Source: Bartonella sp. HY038
GTDB taxonomy: Bacteria; Pseudomonadota; Alphaproteobacteria; Rhizobiales; Rhizobiaceae
DNA length: 64,000 nucleotides
NCBI RefSeq assembly: GCF_014117425.1
Contig: NZ_CP059725.1
Span: 2,046,001-2,110,000, forward strand
Direction: 5' to 3'
A program made the translations under genes and the position numbers. The notes beneath the pieces were generated by a model. That model saw nothing but the letters and a program-made list of their open reading frames with translations, searched no databases and was not told where the DNA came from. Of this stretch, positions 9,245-18,321 are shown piece by piece. Position 1 is the first letter of the stretch; each line of letters opens with the position of its first letter.

Positions 9245-10251
9245 TGTAAGCCCCCATTATGATGAAATGTTTTATCCAATCCTTCCGCAAAATCAATTTG
9301 CGGTTCAAAGCCTAAAATTTGTTGTGCTCTTTTGATGGATAGGGTTTGTGAATAGGCAAAAACGCCAAGGCTGTAACTGGTCAATAAGGGCTCAATATTG
9401 GGTAAAAAACTACGATGAAATTGCTCCATCATGTAAATTAAAGGTCTTGCAACTGCTAGCGGTGTCTTTTTCCAACGCACATTGCAATCCAGCCTTTTTG
9501 CCGCTTCATTAACGATTTTGGTGATAGGCAAAGCCTCTTTGCCTGCAATATTGAATATATTTTGTGGTAATTGCCGTGGTGCTAAAAGGCTTGCCCAAAT
9601 AGCGCGAGCAACATCTTCCACATGGGTAAGATTGGTAACAGCTACACCATTGCGTAATAATGGCAATGGTCGCCTTTGTGCAGCCTTGATTAAGCGTGGC
9701 AGCAATGCTGTATCACCTGCGCCATAAATGGCTCTTGGCCGCAAAATAATCGGTGACAAATCGGCATAGCTAAGAGTTAAACGCTCAGCCTTTACCTTTG
9801 ATGCCGCGTAATTATTGATGGGCTTTGGTAACGGACTATATTCATCAAGATCAAGCTGATCCGCCCACGTAAAATAAATGCTTGGCGATGATATGAAAAT
9901 GAAACGGCTAATAGCACAGGATTGAGCTATTTTTAATAAATTCTCGGTCACCTCGACATTGGCACGATAAAAATCTTCTCGCCTCCCCCAAAGCGATGAA
10001 AGGGCAGCGGCATGGACAAGACCATCAATGGTTTCATTTTGTAACCTTTGGTGCAATTCTTGCATATCTTGCAGGTTTTCAAGATTAAATCGCCAGAAAG
10101 TACAACCTAGCTGCGTTAATAATTCGCCGCGCTTTAAATTGCGCCCAATTGCGATCACATCGCATTTTTTGTCGCGTAATAAGCGGCAGGTTTCAAGCCC
10201 AAGAAAGCCTGTTGCTCCTGTAACAATAACACGCATGGTTCCCTCGCTCAC
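9241..10251 (-). CDS. NAD(P)-dependent epimerase/dehydratase family protein (3-beta-HSD/OleD-like SDR)
   Basis: This is a 336-residue extended short-chain dehydrogenase. It has the nucleotide-binding VTGATGFLG near residue 9, an ISSPSIYF serine region near 120 and the catalytic YAASK near residue 148. LRPRAIYGAGD follows, typical of extended SDRs acting on sterol-like or acyl substrates. OleD, which reduces the beta-ketoacid made by OleA, belongs to this broad group. The gene lies 39 bases downstream of the KAS III-like gene and overlaps the MBL gene. An NAD(P)H-dependent ketone reduction after condensation is a reasonable inference. Confidence 0.85.
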   Translation of the reverse strand: MSEGTMRVIVTGATGFLGLETCRLLRDKKCDVIAIGRNLKRGELLTQLGCTFWRFNLENLQDMQELHQRLQNETIDGLVHAAALSSLWGRREDFYRANVEVTENLLKIAQSCAISRFIFISSPSIYFTWADQLDLDEYSPLPKPINNYAASKVKAERLTLSYADLSPIILRPRAIYGAGDTALLPRLIKAAQRRPLPLLRNGVAVTNLTHVEDVARAIWASLLAPRQLPQNIFNIAGKEALPITKIVNEAAKRLDCNVRWKKTPLAVARPLIYMMEQFHRSFLPNIEPLLTSYSLGVFAYSQTLSIKRAQQILGFEPQIDFAEGLDKTFHHNGGLQ

Positions 10252-10290
10252 ATAATCTTAATGATAAATGAAATAGTCTAGGGTCAGGAC

Positions 10291-11298
10291 CTAAAACTTT
10301 AACAAAATACCGCCGATTGATAGGCCTGCAGATGTTCCAATCAGTAAGACCTTGCTACCTTGTTTGATTAATCCATTTTCAAGCCCATGGTGAAAGGCAA
10401 TGGGAATGGAGGCAGAGATTTGATTGCCATGATTGGCCAAAATATTGATGAATTTGGCATTTTTAAATGGCGCCATTTTTATGATATGGGCAAGACCTAA
10501 AGGGCTTGCTTGATGAGGCACCACAACGTCAATATCATCGGCATGCCAACCGGCTTTTTCTAATAGATCAGAGATAAAGCGGTTAAAATGATCACGAACT
10601 TGGCGAAAAACAGCCTTGCCTTGCATACGGAAAAATACATTTTCATTAAAGCCGCTATTTTTATCTTGCGGATTAAAGCGCGTGCCACCTGCCCCCAATT
10701 GACAATGCTCATAACCTTCTGGCCAAGTTGCCATTAACGCGGCGCTAATGCCTTGGCTTGCATCTTCTGAACCGCTTACGACCATTGCCGCCGCACCGTC
10801 GCCAAATAGCGCTGCCGTTTCAGCATCATCATGCCAAGGTAAAGCCATTGAAGCAATTTCTGATGAAACAATAAGAATAGTTTTATAACGTTTGCTATTT
10901 AAAAAACATGCGGCCATATCGAGGGCGGTTACAAAACTAAGGCAGGTTGAGTTGACGTCAAAGGCGGCGGCTTGACCACTTTTAATATTTAGCCCGCGCA
11001 TAATAAGCGGCGCCGTTGCAGGTATTGACTGATAGCCAACGGCAGACGCAAAAAGAATAAGGTCTATATCTAATAAAGAAATATTACTTTGTTCAATTGC
11101 ATTTTTTGCAGCTTTTACGCCAAGGCTAATTTGATCCTCACCATTAGAGCGAACGGGACGCGAGATCACCCCGACTTTTTTCTCAAGCGTCCCGCCGCCT
11201 ATACCGAGCTGCTGCTCGATTTTTTGTGTGCTAATTGAAATCTGCGGTAAGCACGTTCCAACCCCTAAAATTTTTAATGGTAATGTCACCTTTTCCAT
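10291..11298 (-). CDS. 3-oxoacyl-ACP synthase III-like condensing enzyme
   Basis: About 335 residues with the KAS III/OleA thiolase fold. The catalytic cysteine lies in NSTCLSFVTALD near residue 118, the histidine in VPHQASPLG near 260 and the asparagine in ANHGNQISAS near 290. The usual FGDGAAAMV precedes them. I chose the ATG at 11298, which has a GGTGGGGA ribosome binding site, rather than an upstream frame start at 11343 that would lie inside the promoter. It heads the six-gene operon. Housekeeping FabH sits elsewhere in most genomes, often next to plsX, so this copy is probably a specialised condensing enzyme. Whether it is FabH-like or OleA-like (two acyl chains) cannot be settled by eye. 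Confidence 0.85.
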   Translation of the reverse strand: MEKVTLPLKILGVGTCLPQISISTQKIEQQLGIGGGTLEKKVGVISRPVRSNGEDQISLGVKAAKNAIEQSNISLLDIDLILFASAVGYQSIPATAPLIMRGLNIKSGQAAAFDVNSTCLSFVTALDMAACFLNSKRYKTILIVSSEIASMALPWHDDAETAALFGDGAAAMVVSGSEDASQGISAALMATWPEGYEHCQLGAGGTRFNPQDKNSGFNENVFFRMQGKAVFRQVRDHFNRFISDLLEKAGWHADDIDVVVPHQASPLGLAHIIKMAPFKNAKFINILANHGNQISASIPIAFHHGLENGLIKQGSKVLLIGTSAGLSIGGILLKF

Positions 11299-11332
11299 AT
11301 CCCCACCCGTACGCTGTATCACTTCACAAACA

Positions 11333-11384
11333 ATAATGAACAACGTTCAAATAAAAGTCAATGGTATTTTTTGGACAATGTTCA
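11333..11384 (-). promoter_or_regulatory. Promoter of the KAS III operon with paired palindromic operators
   Basis: On the minus strand a TTGACT -35 element (11356-11361) and a CATTAT -10 element (11333-11338) are separated by exactly 17 bases. A perfect 13-base palindrome, TGAAC-N3-GTTCA, fills the spacer and -10 edge (11337-11349). A second copy with one mismatch lies just upstream of the -35 (11372-11384). The centres are 35 bases apart. Placement in the spacer is classic for a repressor, for example of the TetR type. No such regulator is encoded in the window. Confidence 0.7.
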
Positions 11385-11514
11385 TTTTTTTAATTATAAT
11401 TTTTAAAATTCACTAAAAGATATAATTATCAACATCATAAATAATTGCTTTCCAATTACTCTAGCGAAATGTTAAAAGGCTAGTGTTCTTAATCAAAAAC
11501 ACGGAGCTATATCA

Positions 11515-12135
11515 ATGCGGGATAATAATCCTACCCCATCATCTTTTGGTCTAACGAAAATAATCCTGCTTATTTTTATAGCCTTAGCTGTTTGGAGTCT
11601 ATTTAGCTTCAACACAATTCCTTCAAATGAGGAAAAAGCCAAAGCAGCTTGGAGCGAAGTATTAAATCAATATCAGCGCCGCAGTGATCTTATTCCTAAT
11701 CTTGTGCAAACAGTTAAAGGCTATGCAAGCCATGAGCAATCAACCCTTAATAGCGTTATTGAAGCTCGTGCTAAGGCAACCCAAACCACCATCAATGTTG
11801 ATAGTCTAAATAATCCTGAAGCTATGCAGCAATTTTTGAGTAATCAAACAAACCTTACTGGTGCATTATCACGCCTAATGGCAATTAGCGAACAATATCC
11901 AGATTTGAAGGCAAATCAAAATTTTCTTGCCTTGCAGTCGCAATTAGAGGGAACGGAAAACCGAATTGCAGTCGCAAGACGCGACTATATTGAAGCGGTT
12001 AGGATTAATAATACAGCTTTAAAAACAATGCCAACAATAATATGGACGTGGATTTGGTACCGCGATGCAAAACCATTGCCAAGCTTTACCATTGATCCTG
12101 TAGCTCAACAGGTACCAAAGGTTGAGTTCAATTGA
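11515..12135 (+). CDS. LemA family protein
   Basis: This 206-residue protein has one N-terminal membrane segment near residues 14-32 followed by the LemA helical region: NEEKAKAAWSEVLNQYQRR, DLIPNLVQTVKGYA and SVIEARAKA. It is anchored in the inner membrane with the helical bundle outside the cytoplasm. The role of LemA proteins is not well defined. A GGAG precedes the ATG. Its stop overlaps the start of the TPM-domain gene, the partner with which LemA is commonly paired, so the two are expressed together. Confidence 0.92.
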   Translation: MRDNNPTPSSFGLTKIILLIFIALAVWSLFSFNTIPSNEEKAKAAWSEVLNQYQRRSDLIPNLVQTVKGYASHEQSTLNSVIEARAKATQTTINVDSLNNPEAMQQFLSNQTNLTGALSRLMAISEQYPDLKANQNFLALQSQLEGTENRIAVARRDYIEAVRINNTALKTMPTIIWTWIWYRDAKPLPSFTIDPVAQQVPKVEFN

Positions 12136-13055
12136 TAAAGGTAGGCTCATTGATAAAAAGCCTTTTCTATGCATTAGTGGCACCATCCATTGTGGTGGTG
12201 CGCGCTTTTATATGGACATTACTTGTCTATTTGTCCTTTTTATCTTTGAGTGCCTATAATGCGGCATTTGCACAAACCAACGTTCCACAATTAAGTGATC
12301 GTATTGTTGATTATGCCCATTTGCTTAACCAAGATTCGATTAATCAACTTTCACGCTTACTTGCTCAGCAAGAAGAAAAATCCGGCGACCAAATTGTTAT
12401 AGCAACCCTACCAAACCTTGATGGCCGCGATATTGAAAGCTATAGTAATGCATTATTTCGTTATTGGAAACTTGGGCAAAAAAATCAAAATAATGGCGTT
12501 CTCTTTCTAATTGCTCCTAATGATCGCGCCGTCCGTATCGAAGTTGGTTATGGCTTAGAAGGTGTTTTGACCGATGCCGCGGCAAGCGTCATTATCAACA
12601 CTATTGTTTTGCCTAAATTTAGAGCCAATAACTACCAGCAGGGAATTATTGACGGCACTACAGCGATTATCACCGTAATAAGTGGTGAAGAAAGTGAATT
12701 ATTAAGCCGCATTCGTGAAAATGAAGCACGGATAAAGAGTGAAAAATCTATTGAAGCTCGTAATAACTTCATCATTATAACCATTATTGCGTTGTGTTTT
12801 CTGGTTTTAATTGTGTTACCGATGCTTGCATCCATATTCGGTACACAAGTCGGCCCCAAAAGATATCGCTGGCTTGGAATTGTATTTTTCCTTTGGTATC
12901 AGGGGTTATTAGAAGGCGGAGGACCAGGCAATGGCAGAGGTCCTGGCGGCTTTGGTGGTGGCGGTTTTGGCGGTGGACGCGGTGGATCTAGAGGCGGCGG
13001 CTTTAGGGGCGGTGGCGGCTCATCAGGCGGTGGCGGTGCATCTGGTCGTTGGTAG
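12132..13055 (+). CDS. TPM-domain (YgcG family) membrane protein
   Basis: About 307 residues. An N-terminal hydrophobic region ending AAFAQ looks like a signal peptide. A TPM domain follows (DRIVDYAHLL, IVIATLPNLDGRDIESYS, NNGVLFLIAPNDRAVRIEVGYG, GTTAII). There is then one transmembrane segment near residues 217-237 and a glycine-rich tail. Start choice is uncertain: TTG at 12132 overlaps the lemA stop, and an in-frame TTG at 12150 is also possible. No ATG lies upstream of the signal-like sequence. The Gly-rich C-terminus is typical of the family. It pairs with LemA, but the function is not established. Confidence 0.85.
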   Translation: MIKVGSLIKSLFYALVAPSIVVVRAFIWTLLVYLSFLSLSAYNAAFAQTNVPQLSDRIVDYAHLLNQDSINQLSRLLAQQEEKSGDQIVIATLPNLDGRDIESYSNALFRYWKLGQKNQNNGVLFLIAPNDRAVRIEVGYGLEGVLTDAAASVIINTIVLPKFRANNYQQGIIDGTTAIITVISGEESELLSRIRENEARIKSEKSIEARNNFIIITIIALCFLVLIVLPMLASIFGTQVGPKRYRWLGIVFFLWYQGLLEGGGPGNGRGPGGFGGGGFGGGRGGSRGGGFRGGGGSSGGGGASGRW

Positions 13056-13088
13056 TCGCCTACTAAGTTAAGCCATTACCGCACTCCA

Positions 13089-14090
13089 TCATTGAATATT
13101 ATGTAGATCGCTTAAACGACAAGAAAGCGTCATATCGCTACCCTTTTGCGGCGGTTGCAAACCATATTGGTTGATTTTGTCATAACGCAGTTCTAAATCC
13201 TGATAGCGAATATTTACCCGCAAAAACTGGCCGATAATTTGGCAATCCTCAACCTTGCCGGTAAAGCTCAAAGCTGCATCAGCAATTTCACCCTCGATAA
13301 AATTGGCAGGGTGGATAATATAAGCCCCACTGCCCTTTTGCGCAGCTTCACCGCTAATATAATTGGGCGGAATAATATTGGCATCCCCCAAGAAGCTCGC
13401 GACAAACATATTTTGCGGCCGATAAAAAATGTCTTTAGCACTACCTGTCTGTGCAATTTTGCCCTTATCTAGCACTGAAATATAGTCACCAAGCATTAAC
13501 GCCTCATCCTGATCATGGGTGACAAGAATTGCGGTGACACCAAGCTGCATTTGCAGATTTTTAAGCTCAAATTGTAATTTTCGCCGAATTTGCGCATCAA
13601 GTGCCGATAATGGTTCGTCTAGCAACAATATTTTAGGCTCCAATATAACCGCACGCGCTAAGGCAACCCGCTGCCGTTGCCCACCCGACAAATTGGCAGG
13701 TAAACGATCCGCAAATTCGGTTAATGCCACCATATCAAGCATCTTATCTACGCGGCTGCTAATATCTGCCTTGCTTAACTTTTTTTGCGCTAGGCCAAAA
13801 CTTAAATTTTTACGCACACTCATATTAGGAAATAGCGCATATTGTTGAAAAACCATGGCCAATTCGCGCTCGCTTGGTGGCAATTGATCTATTTGGCGTG
13901 ATGCCATCAAAATGCGCCCCTTTGCCACCTGATGCAAACCAGCGATACAGCGCAACAAGGTGGTTTTACCGCAACCTGACGGCCCTAAAAGCACATGAAA
14001 TTCGCCTTGAGCAATTGACAGTGATATGCCGTCAAGAATGGTTTTATCGCCATAATTTGCCTCAAGATTTTCAATCACCAAACCGGTCAT
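13089..14090 (-). CDS. ABC transporter ATP-binding protein (PotA/FbpC class)
   Basis: This 333-residue ATPase has Walker A GPSGCGKTTLLR near residue 35, the signature LSGGQRQRVALARA near 135, Walker B ILLLDEPLSALD near 155 and the H-loop VTHDQDEAL near 190. A C-terminal beta-rich regulatory (TOBE-like) region follows. It is the last gene of a five-gene minus-strand importer operon and would power the two permeases just upstream. The class handles ferric iron, polyamines, phosphonates or phosphosugars. The phosphatase in this operon points to a phosphorus-containing substrate, which is inference. Confidence 0.9.
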   Translation of the reverse strand: MTGLVIENLEANYGDKTILDGISLSIAQGEFHVLLGPSGCGKTTLLRCIAGLHQVAKGRILMASRQIDQLPPSERELAMVFQQYALFPNMSVRKNLSFGLAQKKLSKADISSRVDKMLDMVALTEFADRLPANLSGGQRQRVALARAVILEPKILLLDEPLSALDAQIRRKLQFELKNLQMQLGVTAILVTHDQDEALMLGDYISVLDKGKIAQTGSAKDIFYRPQNMFVASFLGDANIIPPNYISGEAAQKGSGAYIIHPANFIEGEIADAALSFTGKVEDCQIIGQFLRVNIRYQDLELRYDKINQYGLQPPQKGSDMTLSCRLSDLHNIQ

Positions 14091-14114
14091 TTTAAACTTT
14101 CCTAATTACGTTCT

Positions 14115-14909
14115 TTAGTTTTGGCTTTTTGCAAGACGCGCGTTTAAAGCCAGCGTTAAGATAGTCAAAACCAATAAAAATATAAGATAAATAAAGACAA
14201 TAGTGCTAGCAAAGCGCCCTGTTTCATTGCGGTGCGCATAGATATAAATTTGCACAGTTTCAAACTGGCCGCCCACCAACAAATTGGCATAAACAAACTC
14301 GCCAATTAAAATGCTAAAATTTAACAATATAGCTAGCAATAAGGCGGGCGTTAGTAGCGGTATAATAATCCGCATTAAAATAGTTTCATCCCTTGCACCA
14401 ATGAGGCGGCCAGCATCAAGCAAATCATCAATTGCTATGCCATTAAGGCTATTTTTTAAAGCAATATAAAGCATGGGAAAGCAAATAGGCACATAGGCAA
14501 AGATCAATATCCATATTGTGCCATTAATCTGCAATGGCGGTACTGAAAAGATCTTTAAATAGCCAACCACCAAAACCACACTTGGAATAGCATAAGGCAA
14601 GACAATTAAACGTGCCATCCATTTATCAAGACTTGGCCAATAAATGTGGCCTACCAAAATAGCGGGCACAATAAGCAAAACGGCTAGAGCAATAGCGCAA
14701 ATGGCGACAAAAACACTGCGTAAAAAAGCCATTTGAAAGCGCGTATCCGTGAGTACATCACCAATTGTTACCAGAGTAAAACCGCGTGGCAAAAAGCTAT
14801 CTGACCAATCAACCGCAAAAGCATTGATTATAATTGCCAAAAACGGCAAAGCCATTAGCAGTGCAAAAACTATTAACAAAATGCGGGCAATAAAGGATTG
14901 TTTCATCAT
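14115..14909 (-). CDS. ABC transporter permease, second subunit
   Basis: A 264-residue membrane protein with about six hydrophobic segments. The binding-protein-dependent transport (EAA-type) loop lies near residues 160-180 (DDLLDAGRLIGARDETILMRIIIPLL). It pairs with the neighbouring permease; its ATG overlaps that gene's stop codon at 14909. Together they form the membrane channel for the substrate-binding protein encoded at the head of the operon. Confidence 0.9.
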   Translation of the reverse strand: MMKQSFIARILLIVFALLMALPFLAIIINAFAVDWSDSFLPRGFTLVTIGDVLTDTRFQMAFLRSVFVAICAIALAVLLIVPAILVGHIYWPSLDKWMARLIVLPYAIPSVVLVVGYLKIFSVPPLQINGTIWILIFAYVPICFPMLYIALKNSLNGIAIDDLLDAGRLIGARDETILMRIIIPLLTPALLLAILLNFSILIGEFVYANLLVGGQFETVQIYIYAHRNETGRFASTIVFIYLIFLLVLTILTLALNARLAKSQN

Positions 14910-15721
14910 TACCTCTTTTTGCCAATAAGTTGATTAACCGCAATGGGAACAAGAAGCACAACCAGCAAACAGATTGATAAGGCATTGGCAAGACCGGGAT
15001 TGGCAAAAACATCGCCTGCCACCAACTCACCAATACGAACGGTGACAATGCGGGCATTGGTACCAACCAGCGCATAGGCGGTTGCATAGGTGCCCATGGC
15101 ATTGGCAAAAAGCAAAATACTTACCGCGACCAATTGCCTAAAAATAATTGGGAAACCAATAAACCACCAAAATTTGTGTCTTGTTGCACCGATTAAAAAA
15201 GCCGCTTCTTCAATATCTTGTGGCACGGCAATGACCACAGGTAAAAGCAAAACAATTGCTAAAGATATTTGAAAAAAGCAATAAGTTAAAACAAGGCCGG
15301 TAAAGCTATAAATATTAAGTTCACTTATAATGCCCATATCAATTAAAATTTTAGTTAAGACACCATTTGCACCAAGCAAAATGACAAAAGCCATGACCGA
15401 TGGAACGCCGGCAAAATTAGAACCCAAATTTGCAAAAGCAGTGGCAAAACGCTTGGAAAGATAAGAGCTTGCCCGTAAGCTAATACAAATCGGAATGGCA
15501 AAAACCATGCCGATAAAGCTTGTAAGCAAAGATAATTCAATGGTTGCAATAAAGGAGTTAATATAAAATTTGCTGGTTAAGATTTTTTGGTAATAAAAAA
15601 GAAAATCACCAATATAATTAAACGAGCCAATAAATACACTTACCAAGGGAGCGGCAATGATAAAGCCTAAAAAAACAAGCCAAGGCAAAGCATAGAGCCG
15701 CATATATTTTGCACTTTTCAT
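14909..15721 (-). CDS. ABC transporter permease, first subunit
   Basis: A 270-residue membrane protein with about six hydrophobic segments and an EAA-like loop near residues 170-195 (IEEAAFLIGATRHKFWW). It begins directly after the phosphatase gene, whose stop is adjacent (15722/15721), and overlaps the second permease by one base. Tight packing shows that transporter and phosphatase are one transcription unit. Confidence 0.9.
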   Translation of the reverse strand: MKSAKYMRLYALPWLVFLGFIIAAPLVSVFIGSFNYIGDFLFYYQKILTSKFYINSFIATIELSLLTSFIGMVFAIPICISLRASSYLSKRFATAFANLGSNFAGVPSVMAFVILLGANGVLTKILIDMGIISELNIYSFTGLVLTYCFFQISLAIVLLLPVVIAVPQDIEEAAFLIGATRHKFWWFIGFPIIFRQLVAVSILLFANAMGTYATAYALVGTNARIVTVRIGELVAGDVFANPGLANALSICLLVVLLVPIAVNQLIGKKR

Positions 15722-16519
15722 TTAGACTAATTTTCCGCTAAAGGGTGTGAGACTTGCAACATCTACACCTAAGACAGCACAGCAAAGCGCCGCAATTTCC
15801 GTTTGGCGTAACGCCTCCACACTCATATCAAAACCAAACCAATAAAACGGTACTTCAGATTCACTTGGTAATGGTCCACTATGGTTGCCATCATCGCCCA
15901 TTCCATGATCGGCGGTGACAATGACTTTATAGCCTTGCTCTAGCCAATTGGGCATATATTGCGCCAAAAGATCACCGGCCTTACGAGCTGTATTGCGATA
16001 AGTAACCGAATTACCACCACTTTTATGACCTGCGTCATCAATATTCATAGGATGCAATAATAAAAAGTCCGGCGCAAAGCGATCTATCAGGTTTTGCGCA
16101 TCTGCAAATAAATGACTGTCAGGATAGCTATCATCCCAATAAAACATACCGTAATTAATGTCTTTAGTTTGATCAATTAAAATGCGGTCTTTTTTATTAT
16201 CAAATGGTGCATTGATATAAAGCTCACTCACCCAATAATAGGCAGCAGCGGCAGTGGTTAAATTAGATTTACGACAAAGCGCAAAAATATTATCGCCATT
16301 AGACCTGCGAACAATTGCATTACTTACCACGCCATGATCAGCAGGGCTGCGACCAGTTAATAAGGTTTCATATAAGGGGCGTGACATTGCAGGTAATTCA
16401 CATCGCAATTTTGTAACATTGCCGCGCTTTAAGTCAATTAATCCTTCCAAATAGCCTAAACATTCGCGCGCTGTATCATAACGCAGACCATCTAGCACAA
16501 CCAAAATTAGCTTGGACAT
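15722..16519 (-). CDS. Alkaline-phosphatase-superfamily phosphodiesterase/phosphonate hydrolase-like enzyme
   Basis: A 265-residue protein with the metal-binding pattern of the nucleotide pyrophosphatase/phosphodiesterase branch. It shows VVLDGLRYD at the start, PAMSRPLYETLLTG near residue 45 with a candidate Ser/Thr nucleophile, MNIDDAGHKSG near 160, VTADHGMGDDG near 203 and a following NHSG. There is no signal peptide, so it acts in the cytoplasm. It sits between the substrate-binding protein and the permeases of an ABC importer, suggesting that it cleaves the imported compound, such as a phosphodiester or phosphonate. Phosphonoacetate hydrolase belongs to the same superfamily. The substrate cannot be read directly. 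Confidence 0.8.
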   Translation of the reverse strand: MSKLILVVLDGLRYDTARECLGYLEGLIDLKRGNVTKLRCELPAMSRPLYETLLTGRSPADHGVVSNAIVRRSNGDNIFALCRKSNLTTAAAAYYWVSELYINAPFDNKKDRILIDQTKDINYGMFYWDDSYPDSHLFADAQNLIDRFAPDFLLLHPMNIDDAGHKSGGNSVTYRNTARKAGDLLAQYMPNWLEQGYKVIVTADHGMGDDGNHSGPLPSESEVPFYWFGFDMSVEALRQTEIAALCCAVLGVDVASLTPFSGKLV

Positions 16520-16613
16520 AACGCACCTTTAAATAGCGTAATTGAAAAAAATACGCCTTTGCCGAGCTATTCATTTCTCGGCAAAAGCTCAATTTAACTG
16601 AGTTAGCTGCGCA

Positions 16614-17675
16614 TTACATTTCAGAAAGCACGTTTTCTTGCCAAAGTTGAGTAATGGTTGGTGCTGTGTTTTTCCAAATTTCTGAGTTAATAACGCGTGC
16701 AGCCTTATATTGTTCGGAAGGTAAAACACGGTCTGCAACATCTTGCGGCAAAGTGATATGGTCAATGCGAATTGGACGCGCATAACCACGAGCAAGGTTA
16801 ATCTGCCCCTCATCAGAGAAGATATATTCACGCGTTAATTTTGCAGCATTTGGATTTTTGGCAAATTTATTAATAACTGTGGTATAACCAGAAATAACTG
16901 ATGCATCCGATGGAATGAGCACGGTATATTTTCCACCGCCCACAGCATCACGGTAATTAAGCGCGTTAAAATCCCAAATAGCTGCGACTTCAATTTCTCC
17001 GCGTTCAAGATTGGCGGGAGAAACCGAATTAGACCGCAAGCGCCCTTCTTTAGCAAGCTTGGCAAAAAGCTCGATACCGGGTTGCAAATTTTCTTCATTT
17101 CCCCCCATAGCAATAGCAGCAGCTAAGATTGACGCATTTTCTTGCGCCCCGCTACCTGGCTTAGCGATCGAAAATTTGAAATTACCGTTTTTTAGCTCTT
17201 CCCAGCTTTTGGGTGGGTTTGGCAAATCGCTCTTGATAATGAAAGCAATGGTACCTGTATAAGCGAGCGCCCAATTACCATCCTTATCCTTAGCCCAATC
17301 AGGAATTTGCTCCCAAGTGGTTGGCTTATAAGGCTGGACAAGATCACGAGCAACCGCAATCGGACCAAATTCTAAGCCGACATCACCAATATCAGCCGAT
17401 GCATTAGATTTTTCATTTTCAAACTTGGAAAGCTCTTCAGCTGAACTCATATCCGTATCAAAATGGCTAAGGCCATATTTTACTTCTAAGTCCTCCCAAG
17501 TACCTTTCCAATTGGCCCAGCTATCAGGCATACCAACAGAATTAACCGTACCTTCCTTTTTAGCCGCATCAACTAGCGCAGAAATGTCTGCAGCAAAAAG
17601 CGTGTGGCAAGAAAAAAGAAGCGCTGTTGCACCCATTGATAAATGAGCAAGAGTTTTTAAAAAAGGGTTCTGCAT
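16614..17675 (-). CDS. ABC transporter extracellular substrate-binding protein
   Basis: A 353-residue periplasmic binding protein with a signal peptide (MQNPFLKTLAHLS... cleaved near LFA-ADIS). A class resembling FbpA/AfuA-type proteins follows: AKKEGTVNSVGMPDSW near the start, SADIGDVGLEFGP, TIAFIIKSDLP and YARPIR near the C-terminus. It heads the five-gene operon with the phosphatase, two permeases and the ATPase. The 94-base gap before the next gene could allow differential expression. The ligand is not identifiable by eye; iron, sugar phosphates and aminoethylphosphonate are all handled by relatives. Confidence 0.87.
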   Translation of the reverse strand: MQNPFLKTLAHLSMGATALLFSCHTLFAADISALVDAAKKEGTVNSVGMPDSWANWKGTWEDLEVKYGLSHFDTDMSSAEELSKFENEKSNASADIGDVGLEFGPIAVARDLVQPYKPTTWEQIPDWAKDKDGNWALAYTGTIAFIIKSDLPNPPKSWEELKNGNFKFSIAKPGSGAQENASILAAAIAMGGNEENLQPGIELFAKLAKEGRLRSNSVSPANLERGEIEVAAIWDFNALNYRDAVGGGKYTVLIPSDASVISGYTTVINKFAKNPNAAKLTREYIFSDEGQINLARGYARPIRIDHITLPQDVADRVLPSEQYKAARVINSEIWKNTAPTITQLWQENVLSEM

Positions 17676-17883
17676 TTACAACCTCAAATAAAAGCAACTA
17701 GATTCCCCATCAAAAGGGCTTGCCTATTCGGTTTTCATAATTGGGTTGCAAAAAATTGACATTTAGATGACAGTTTTATGAAATGCTTGTAATCAAGACT
17801 TTTGTAGGCAAATAATGGTAAAGTAAAAAAACAAGATTGCAGCGCATGCACAATAAAAAGAATTCTATTTAAATTGAGAAATT

Positions 17884-17959
17884 TGGTGGAGCTAAGCGGG
17901 ATCGAACCGCTGACCTCCTGCATGCCATGCAGGCGCTCTCCCAGCTGAGCTATAGCCCC
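17884..17959 (-). tRNA. tRNA-Ala (GGC anticodon)
   Basis: On the minus strand a 76-base cloverleaf begins GGGGCTA and ends TAGCTCC-A-CCA with CCA encoded. The D arm is AGCTCAGCTGGGAGAGC. The anticodon stem CCTGC/GCAGG encloses the loop ATGGCAT, giving anticodon GGC (alanine). The T arm contains GGTTCGATCC. All stems pair. Confidence 0.97.
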
Positions 17960-18321
17960 ATAATCAATGTGCATGACTTTTATAAAGCTGCCTTTTGATT
18001 TGGTAGAAGCTGTAAATTAACTTCGTGTGCGGTTCATTAAAGATAGATTCCACAAAGATCAAGCAAAAAATTGATATTTTACCAATATTTTTTACATAAG
18101 CACAAATTGCATGAGTTTTTGGAAAAAATCCGCCTATTGGCATAAATTTTACTTAACCTTCTCATATTAACAAGCATCTTCACGAAATAAGGATAATTTT
18201 ATAAAAATACACTTTTAAATCTAGAATGTATACAAATCTACTTTTTTGACAAATTGTGCTAACATACTTTAAAAATTTAATCTTATATCGATTTAGCGCT
18301 GCCCGAACAAAAGGATAAATC
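17960..18321. other. Intergenic region between tRNA-Ala and the YcxB-like pseudogene
   Basis: These 362 AT-rich bases hold no supported gene. I see no convincing RNA structure. A short GAACAAAAGGATAA just before 18322 provides a ribosome binding site for the following broken gene. Confidence 0.4.
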
